Positions 56,261-64,000 of a stretch of 64,000 nt of DNA are shown piece by piece. A program made the translations under genes and the position numbers. This stretch comes from Cyprinodon diabolis (Eukaryota; Chordata; Actinopteri; Cyprinodontiformes; Cyprinodontidae). The notes beneath the pieces were generated by a model. The model did not search any database. It was not told the DNA's origin and saw nothing but the letters and a program-made list of their open reading frames with translations. Within the stretch, counting starts at the first letter, position 1. Each line of letters starts with the position of its first letter. The stretch spans positions 40,221,880-40,285,879 of the forward strand of contig CM060080.1 of NCBI GenBank assembly GCA_030533445.1. Reading direction: 5' to 3'.

Positions 56261-57604
56261 ATTTTGACCATGTGGTCGAATCTGTACTTTTTTAGTAGCG
56301 ATCCTATGCAAGCCTTTATCAACGAGACCCTATGACATAACAATGCAGTGAATATACATTGGTCTTCCTTAAGTTGTTGATGTTGGTGAAATCAAATATT
56401 ACAGAACAAGGCTAAAAGATGTTTTGGCAAAACACAAATGCACAAAGTATATACACTGTGGGTGGCTACAATTGTGGAAAAAGTATTTTTTTCTAATATA
56501 ATATTCCTTAATGTGTATTTATTTTTTGACAGAATTACAATGTAATAAGAATAGAGATAAATATATGTTTTTATTTGCAGTTAAAAGCTGAGTTAATCTT
56601 AAAGGAAATTGTTCACATCTTTACGACGTGGTAAAATGTGTGGAGGGTTGCTAAAAATAGGAATACCAGCTACAGAAACCAAAGTCATAGTAATTTAATG
56701 CTAACAAACCATAAGAAAGAAAATGATTCAACTTACAATGCAGCTTTATGATGACCCAAAGAGTAAGACAAAATCAAAATTATAGCATAGGGTGGTGCCT
56801 TGTCCCAAAAGAAACAGGATAACAAAGAATCAATGAATAGACTAGAACTCCAGAAAGTAAATTTTCTTTTTTAACATTTTCCTTTAGGCAGCAGTGGCCT
56901 TTTTATCATTTTTGAAAGTGAACAGACAGCTGCGTTGCAGACTGGGGCCTCTGTACATGGGTCATGCACTTAATCTGTGTGCCTTCGCAGCAACCAGAGA
57001 GTCCATTTTTTAACTAAAAAAAAAACAAGTTGACATTGCTTCTCAGAGATCCCCGAGGAACAAGGGAAATTATAGCTAGAAAAAATATGCTAAAGGAAAC
57101 AAGTACAGAGATCTGTTTTCAGCCACTTACAATAAAATGTAAAAAAATAAAGATGACTGAGCGAGTTCCCCAAGTGTTCTTTATTAGTAAATAATAAAGC
57201 CATTCAGCAGACAGTTTATAGAAACCTTTATTGGGTGTTTGCCTTCATCAATATCCAGATTATATTCTAATGACCAAGCTGCAAAAAATCCTGGTTGACG
57301 AAATGTGAACATTTACCACGTGCAAACAGTTCTAGTCTCAACTGTGGTTGCAGTCTGCGGTCTGCTTTGAAGCAAATACGATTTGTTCTTAGAATTAATT
57401 CAAAAGAGGTTACACAAGCACTCCCAATGATTCAAATTATCAAACTAAAACTCACAAAACAAAAGACTCCCAACAACACAGGGGAGCGACAGATAGTCTT
57501 TGATTAGCATCTGACTTGGGATGTGTTTAAGAGGATGGGTCTATATGGTGCTTATAAATATCAGTGTTCCAAATATAAATTACTCAGGCACAAGAAGTCC
57601 CATA
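56261..57604. other. Non-coding AT-rich DNA
   Basis: Nothing recognised. Confidence 0.45.
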
Positions 57605-57660
57605 GATAGAAGACCACAATTCACCTATTGTGGGACAATAAAGGGATTTTCTATTCTACA
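57605..57660 (+). repeat. Short LINE 3' tail
   Basis: TGTGGGACAATAAAGGGATT followed by TTCTATTCTA resembles the 3' terminus of L2/Rex1-like LINEs. Confidence 0.45.
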
Positions 57661-58199
57661 CAACAATTTTCATGAGGCTGCAGTCTGCTGCATAAATCAT
57701 GAACCTTTTTCTCATCTAAATGGCCCATTATTGCTTTCCTTAGAGGATCATTCCATCTTTACAGCTAAATTCCAATTCAAGGCTCTCTGCTGATGAAACC
57801 TGGGAAAACAAAAAAAAAATCATATTTGTAATTAAAGATAACTATATAATCAGAGTTGCCGGATATGTTACCACTCTCTTCCGCCTCTCTGCCTGCTCTG
57901 ACACATCTCTCCCTCGCTCCCTGCTTGTTTAGATTGTTCTTACTTTTTACCTTCTTATAACTTAGTGAAAGCCAGAGAAAGTTGGACAACTCCTTTTTTA
58001 GCTACATTCAGCGGTCGTCTGGAACACCTCAAATACGTTGACATGCATTGGAGATCAGTTCTTGATAAGTTATGCATAAGTTATGCACAAGTTACTTATA
58101 GGTTTTGGATAAGCTAGACACCATGACTTAAGGGCTGATTATACTCCTGACAGTAGTGTGTCTCAGTGAGCTTGTCACAGGTATGATGCAGATATTTTA

Positions 58200-58745
58200 G
58201 ATTTATGCCCAATTCTGAACCGTGGTCTGTGCTGTTATTCCACTCTACAACGCAAGAGGGACAATCACAAACTAGCTAGAATTGTGGGTGTCCAAGTGTA
58301 GGTTTGACGAGCTTGTTCACCGCCTGCAACCCCTCATCCAACGCCGGACGACACACAGTTCACCCGTGAGTGTTCCCGAAAGACTGGCCGTGGCGCTGTG
58401 TGTTTTGGCTTCGGGTGCAAACCAACAGACCGTCGCACAGAGCTACAAACTAGCTCGTTCGGTGTCTGTTTGAGGTGTGCCAGGCATTGTGGACCTTGTG
58501 CCAAACCGGAAATACTCATAGCGTTGAGCGGATGTAGAATTGACCAATCAGAGGCTTCATTCTGTCCTCTCTGCGACTCTATCTGCGACACTGTCTGCGG
58601 TCACCTACAATTTTGGGGAGCTGCACCAGAGTGTCTATGGAAGGGGGGAGGTGTGATATCTGCTTTAACTGTGACACGCACACTGGCCATAAGTTGCCAT
58701 ATGTCAACATGTGCCATCGTGTGCCAGAGTACTTCAGCTTACTCA
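58200..58745 (+). mobile_element. PIF/Harbinger deletion derivative
   Basis: Holds a Harbinger-type transposase N-terminal fragment (58282-58473) with downstream non-coding sequence that may be the subterminal part of the same element. The outer limits and the TWA-type TSD were not established. Confidence 0.5.
58282..58473 (+). pseudogene. PIF/Harbinger transposase N-terminal fragment
   Basis: The 63-residue frame contains [20 protein letters not shown], then [20 protein letters not shown] and [14 protein letters not shown]. It corresponds to the pre-catalytic helix-turn-helix region of Harbinger/HARBI1-like proteins (family pattern: F..LL..V.P.I......R..I...ERL...LR.LATG.SY..IA..F.....TV). 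The DDE core is missing. The match is from memory of the family pattern. Dead fragment. Confidence 0.7.
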
Positions 58746-59157
58746 TAATCATTTTTGCCAGAATTTTCATACATCAAGCATACACTGTCTAAATCATCAA
58801 GGTGTGACTGGGCTTTAAAGGAGGACCTTGAAACGAACAGCCTGTTTCCAGACAACAGAAAATGGTACGGCAACATTCAGCTCTTCAAAACAACCTAATG
58901 TAAGAAAAGCTGCCAAGCCAAGAACATTATTAGTAACTGATGATGCATAAAATAAGATTAAACACTTCTGCAACAACAAAAAGATAAATATTGCATGTTG
59001 GCTGTAGCAACAAACCTCAAAGAGCATCACACAGATTACACATCCAACCTTGAAGAACTTAGTCAATCACATTGGAGGACTGAATGATGTTGCTCAGAGG
59101 AAGTTGGAATAATTAAAACTCTGACGTCATACACACACCGTTTTGATTTTAAAAGAT
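58746..59157. other. Non-coding DNA
   Basis: Nothing recognised. Confidence 0.4.
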
Positions 59158-59420
59158 ATAAATATAAAAAATATAACCGTCTGGGGGACGGTGATTTGCC
59201 TGCATGTTCTGAATGCTGGCGTACCATAAAGAACAAATTATGAACAGTTTAGTTTGTGCCTTCAAGTCGTTGCCCATAGGAAGATGTTACCTGGATATAA
59301 CCTAACGGAATATTTTCAGAACGGCTACAAATGACACTAAACTCATATGGGAGAGTAGAACATGATGGAATAACGTAAAAATCAAGGGCCCAATGTAAAA
59401 AAATGGCGTTCCCCTTTAAG
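59158..59420 (+). repeat. Dispersed repeat, copy 2 (see 10160)
   Basis: Same orientation as 10160-10408 with shared TCTGAATGCTGGCGTACCAT and ACAGTTTAGTTTGTGCCTTC. This copy preserves a fuller end, AATGGCGTTCCCCTTTAAG. Confidence 0.8.
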
Positions 59421-59693
59421 GTAACAAAGTATTTGTACTTTATTATATTAAATTATACTGAAAAATAAATATGAATATAGAATTGTGAAAAGCAGAGATC
59501 ATAAAATTACATTGAAAATTAGTTGGGAAGCAAAAATGAAATGAAATGATATGTTAAAAAGATCTGAATGTGGCCTTTTTGATGTTTGGTTCAGCCTTTC
59601 TCCAATTACAGGTACTGAGGCTGGTAGGTTCAGGGGTTATTTGCACTACAGTAGGGACAGTTACATAAGAAGGAGTGAAAACACAACTTTGCA
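59421..59693. other. Non-coding spacer
   Basis: AT-rich, nothing recognised. Confidence 0.4.
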
Positions 59694-59702
59694 GAGGGGA
59701 GG

Positions 59703-60243
59703 TAGCCTCGTGAGACCATCCTGATCTCGCGAGCTTTCAAGGTTTCACTCGCTAATCAGTCTGGAGACTCTCCGTTGAAGAAAATTTGGAGCCGTTCACC
59801 AAACGAACGTCCAATCAGCGTTGGCTTTGAGGCGGGTTGAGGTGTGACGCAACGAGAAGCGCGACAGTTCAGTCTAAAGAACATGGCGGCTTCAGCCGAT
59901 GAAACTAGCGTTAGCGTGGCTATCGAGCTAGTTTTATCTGAATTACAGAGTATTTCTTCACTGAAAGAAGAGCAAAACACTGCTCTGGAGGCTTTTCTCA
60001 GAGGAAAAGATGTTTTTGCTCTTCTCCTGACTGGTTTCAGCAAGAGTTTGATCTATCAATTGGCTCCTCTTGTCGCTCTGTTAGTACGTCATATGCTTCG
60101 TTGATCTGATTGGTTTATTTGGCCCGTCTATCACCAACATAGGCCAATCAGCTAACCAGTATTTTCGCCCCTTCCCAAAATTACTTCTACGGAAGGTTTC
60201 CAGATGGATATGCGGAGCAAATCCATCTGGCGGAGTCAGGTTA
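59703..60243 (+). mobile_element. 541-bp element with 9-bp TSD carrying a helicase fragment
   Basis: GAGGGGAGG occurs directly outside both ends (59694-59702, 60244-60252). The ends are TAGCCTCGTGAG and, on the minus strand, TAACCTGACTCC. Each end carries a small hairpin: CTCGTGAGA...TCTCGCGAG at the left, CCAGATGGAT...ATCCATCTGG at the right. A RecQ-like frame occupies the centre. A 9-bp TSD is most typical of Mutator-like elements, but the short TIRs make that tentative. Confidence 0.72.
59844..60104 (+). pseudogene. RecQ-like helicase N-terminal fragment (transposon-borne)
   Basis: The 86-residue frame contains MAASADETSVSVAIELVLSE (a likely original start at 59883), LKEEQNTALEAFLRGKDVFA and LLLTGFSKSLIYQLAPLV. 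This is the motif 0/Walker A region of RecQ-type DEAD/DEXH helicases (family: QEEAL.AFL.G.DVFA.LPTGFGKSL.YQLP). The Walker A glycine is replaced (GFSKS, not GFGKS) and the frame ends shortly after, so no ATPase is possible. Similar multi-copy fragments are common in fish genomes. It could be a transposon's own gene or a captured one. Confidence 0.72.
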
Positions 60244-60252
60244 GAGGGGAGG

Positions 60253-63060
60253 AGGGCTTGCAGTGAAATCTGAAATTCCTGGGACCTGCACTGTTAGTGG
60301 GCAGAACTGAAAAAAAATCCTGGATAGGTGTCGAAACATTTTCAGAATGATTGAGTGATAGTGTGGTTGCCTCAAATTTCAGCCTGTTTAGTGGTTGTCA
60401 TGACCCGGGTGACTGAGAATTAGCACATGCAAAATTCATGAGGATTACTTAGATATGCATGAATCAGGCTAAACGCCACATTTGATATCATTTTGATAAA
60501 GGAATATTATTATTATGCAAGTAAAAGTTAAAAGTAGTGCAGGCAATGGTGCCAACTCCCTAAAAGGGTAAGAAAGATATAACTTCATAGAAGCATAAAA
60601 ACAAATGAAATTACTGACTAAAACTTCACATTTTTGAATCTGCTTATTGTACATCTTTCTTTCTGATGCTTGTTGTTGTTGACATGAATGCTCACAGCGT
60701 GCCTTTCCATTACTCGCCTACGTATGAAACCAATTGTAAAAGTACATGATAAAAACCTTTGATAACAAAAACAGCCATACATTGCAAATAATGAAATACT
60801 GTATTTTGATACAAACAAGATTCAGATGAGAGAAAAAGAAATGGTAAAATTGATCTCATGTAGATATAACCGAGAATCTATGCCACCATACAGCTCAGCT
60901 CTTCATTAGCATATCTCATATCTACTTTATCACCTGATAAAAATGACCCTGATGTAAACTGGTTTGACAGCAATGCCACACATCAAGCAGCCAACTTTAT
61001 CAGCAAAATGGAGTCTAAAATACTTGCAAAGACCAGAAGAATTCAACAACACTTTTGGAAAATGAACCCAATTTGTCTGGAAAATTACATCTCAGCTGCT
61101 CTTTATTTCATAGTGTGTTAAGAGTCATCCAGCCACCACTTATCTAAAACTTCTTATCTGCTTCCACCCTCTGGAAAGAAAAGGTGAAACAATCAGGGAT
61201 TAACTCAATGTCATGGGAGCTTTGCCCCTGGGATAATGGGAAAGAATGACTGCTACACTGAAAGCAAAATAGAGGCCAATTTTCAATCAGGAAGAGAGAA
61301 TATAATGGAAAAGAGGTTCAGCAAACGGCTTAAGATACAAAGACTGCTTTGTGAATCTAAGCTTTCTGGAATTTGCTATATAGATATATATATATATATT
61401 TTAAGCAATATCAACCACATCCATACTTTTCTTTTAAAACGTAAATGGAAGTATTTTTTTCTTGTTATCAGAAATATCAGACATCATGGTTTCGTTGGTT
61501 TTATTGCAATTTTCCAGTAAGCTGTTTATGACACTGAAATTTTAACTACAGATTTTTGACCATGAAGATGTTTGTACAGGGGGATTTTTACCCAACAGTT
61601 ACAGTACATAGTTTTTTTTTTATGTTTGTTTTTTCAGCTGAGCTTCAGGGAATATGGACGCAATATTTTTTCTTACAGAGAAACATTTTGGTTCTTTGCA
61701 GGTTTCATTTTTCCTAAAATATGGTGTACTCTTAAACTCCCAGATGCTGTATAAGATTTTATTCCCACATATAGCTTAAATGAGGCTAAATTAAACTATT
61801 AAGCATATATTAGTGGTTTTGAGTTGGTTATTGATATGAAGAAGTTCCAAGGAAATTGATATTTGGTGGAAATCACCCATTTTGCCATTGTGTGCCCCTA
61901 ATGTTGTTTTAAAATGTTTGCTTAGTAAAGTTGGAGTTTTTTATCATAATCATTTCTATACACAAAAAAACTGTATTTCAATTCATCGTTAACATAGAAA
62001 TGTTGCGGGTAGACAATCTATCAAACAGCCTGCAGTTTCACTTTCATGGATGATGCTCTTAAAAAAGGACATTAAATAGTTTGAAAAATGTTTGCTGTCA
62101 GAGAAAATGATTCCAAGTGGTGGAAAAAAACTGACAGCTGAGTTAAAATCTTTGATAAATTGACAGAATGTGGAAATGTGGGTTTAAAGACATGTCATGC
62201 TCCAGAAGTGAGAAATGTTTAGTGATAAGGATTTGCTTTGATATTTTAGCGAAAAGTTTCCTTGTAGAGTAAATATGACATATTTTTAATGTACACAGAG
62301 AGTTACAGTAGAAGCCATTTAAAATTTCCCCACTTTCCTTGATGGGCCCTTGGCTGCTCCCCTACAATTCCTTTTTAAACATCTAAAATATTCTTTCTGT
62401 CATGATTTGTGGACATTAAGATCTAAAGAAAAGTTTTATCTCCTAGTCAGACGTTGTAATTCAGTGAAAGGGTGGAGTCAAAGTAAAAAAAATATGCACA
62501 CCCAGGAGAAGGCCAGTGGCTGGAAGTTAGAGGGGATTTTCCTGCCGTTCGGCTGCCTTTTGACTGGGAAGGTCCAGTTTGAATGGCTGCTACTGTAAAA
62601 TGTGTCCAATTTGATCAATCAAGTATTGTAATGTGATATCTTTGCAAACCAACAAAACAATAAAAAAAGCAAAATATTAGAGAAAAGATTATCAATTATA
62701 GCTGTTACTGAAATATTGTGTAGTTTTACACACTTTCATTTGAGTCATTGTGTGGCTTCTATAGAGACAGCTTTAACATGAAATCTATTAAATTTGTCCA
62801 CAGTTGCAATTGTGTTGCTTGGCTAAAGAATTGCCCACTTATTTGGCAAATTTTGCTCAAACACAGTAATTGATCATCAAGAATGTGATGAGAACCTAAA
62901 CTGGAAACTGATGCCAGAAATGTCAATACTAGATTTAAAATCTGAAATCATGTTGCAAGTTACACCTGAAGTTATGGCAGGTTACAGCCGGTATAGTTTC
63001 ATTCTCTTTATAGTTTTATGTAGGCATAATAAAGGTATTATATATAATACAAATATAAAT
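60253..63060. other. Non-coding AT-rich DNA
   Basis: A short (TA)n run at 61381-61399; no coding or repeat boundary recognised over 2.8 kb. Confidence 0.45.
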
Positions 63061-63150
63061 CAAATCAAAGTTTATTAATATATCACTTTACAACACAACC
63101 AGGGAGACCAAAGTGGTTCACAGAAAGATAAAAACATTGCAAAAACAAAA
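63061..63150 (-). repeat. LINE 3' end fragment
   Basis: Minus strand: GTGAACCACTTTGGTCTCCC, TTGTAAAGTGATATATTAATAAACTTTGATTTGATTT split as a typical L2-like tail with (GATTT)n end. Non-coding. Confidence 0.65.
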
Positions 63151-63180
63151 ATCACATATATAAATTATAAAATTTTTCAT

Positions 63181-63377
63181 AAAATAAGTGTTTTTTTTCT
63201 TGAAATGAGAAGGTAAGCGTGACCCTTGCCAATGGAAAAAGACAATTTACATTTAAAATAAGAAAAAAACAGTTGCATTGTCTTATTAAGTGCTTATCAA
63301 ATATCTTATTTATCAACTAAAATTAAGGGTAAATAATAAATTGGAGACATTTTTACTTATTTCTAAGTTCTGCAGTG
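63181..63377 (-). mobile_element. hAT-like MITE, copy 2 of the 3044 family
   Basis: Shares AAATAAGTG, a T-rich CTTGAA block and GACAATTTACATTTAAAATA with 3044-3338. The right end is cleaner: read on the minus strand it begins CACTGCAGAACTTAGAAATA. The left end is not preserved. Confidence 0.6.
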
Positions 63378-64000
63378 ATGTCCTGGTAGCTTTGTCAAAA
63401 AGTGACAATAGTGACCATGTGAAAATAAGGTATTCCTCCTCTTGCACGGGTGACTTTATTCAATCAAAGGCATGAGAGGCTAAAGTATATCTGTTTTAAC
63501 TGGGCACAGTGTGGACCAAGATAAATGAACACACTCTGAGACCCAGCGGGCCTCCATGGGCAGATCCCATGTAACCCTTACCCACCAACACATTGCAAAC
63601 CTCCTCCCATGCCAAATGAGGGAACCTGCCAAAAGACAGCCTGACAATCCAGCATCCCCGAAGAGCTGAGCAACCACAATCATGCCCAAATACTCTAACC
63701 ACCATCTGCCAACGAAGCTATGCTAAACATGATTGTTGTTAATGCCATTAACACATTCATACTCACAGGAGCAAGCGTTTGCTGTCTGATCAGGTCAGGT
63801 ATCCAAACACATTCTGATTCATTTGATAAATATGTCCAGGTCCTCCTTACATCCTCCTCGATTGGGGTTTTCCGGTCGCTTAAAAACGAAAGACAGAAGC
63901 AAATTAGAATCTTTGAAGCCCCAGCATTTTATCTTACAAAGTATTAATCACAGATGGGTGTGTTCATCATCAAACAAATATTGAAAGTGCACTTAAGAGT
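63378..64000. other. Non-coding DNA at window end
   Basis: Two overlapping 69-codon minus frames (63480-63705) have no recognisable motif. A gene running off the right edge cannot be excluded. Confidence 0.35.

Noticed and set aside
1..64000. CRISPR array, operon, ribosomal RNA or bacterial/phage system
   Set aside because: All evidence indicates vertebrate nuclear DNA; the only regular array is the 21-bp minisatellite, which has no unique spacers.

Overview
The window looks like intergenic or intronic DNA from a ray-finned fish, probably a percomorph teleost. It is AT-rich, contains no complete host gene, and is full of decayed transposable elements of kinds typical of teleosts: hAT, Tigger/pogo, Tc1/mariner, piggyBac and PIF/Harbinger relics, L2/Rex1-like LINEs, tRNA-derived SINEs and a Ty3/gypsy element. 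All identifications were made by eye from protein motifs, terminal repeats and target-site duplications (TSDs); nothing was aligned or searched. Species is not determined.

Layout. 0-12 kb: a hAT element with a BED-finger remnant sits inside another hAT-like element with a perfect 8-bp TSD. It is followed by a Tigger/pogo deletion derivative, a second BED-finger relic, several short terminal-inverted-repeat (TIR) elements and a LINE C-terminus. 12-20 kb: a tRNA-derived SINE, a hAT relic keeping the dimerisation domain, a hAT MITE with a perfect TSD, and a ~0.97 kb fold-back element with a telomere-like motif. 20-24 kb: mostly AT-rich unique DNA with one exon-like block on the minus strand. 24-30 kb: dense repeats, namely a tRNA-like SINE head, a Tigger-like end between 38-bp direct repeats, a Tc1/mariner relic, a Ty3/gypsy element reduced to gag plus LTRs, and a young 789-bp element with ~233-bp near-identical arms around a short ATG-to-splice-donor reading frame. 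30-45 kb: mainly unique AT-rich DNA, with a SINE, a ~1.06 kb 21-bp minisatellite with a 251-bp higher-order repeat, a LINE C-terminus and a teleost dispersed repeat.

45-51 kb: a minus-strand LINE with endonuclease and partial reverse transcriptase, then a piggyBac transposase relic. 51-64 kb: an exon-like open block, a 1.5 kb hAT-like repeat cluster containing a tRNA-like head, a Harbinger relic, a second copy of a repeat seen at 10 kb, and a 541-bp element with a 9-bp TSD carrying a RecQ-like helicase fragment.

There is no operon or pathway. The window mainly records successive mobile-element invasions. The most interesting objects are the two short elements carrying gene-like coding fragments (27437-28225 and 59703-60243), the higher-order minisatellite, and three exon-like blocks that could belong to an unidentified host gene with large introns.
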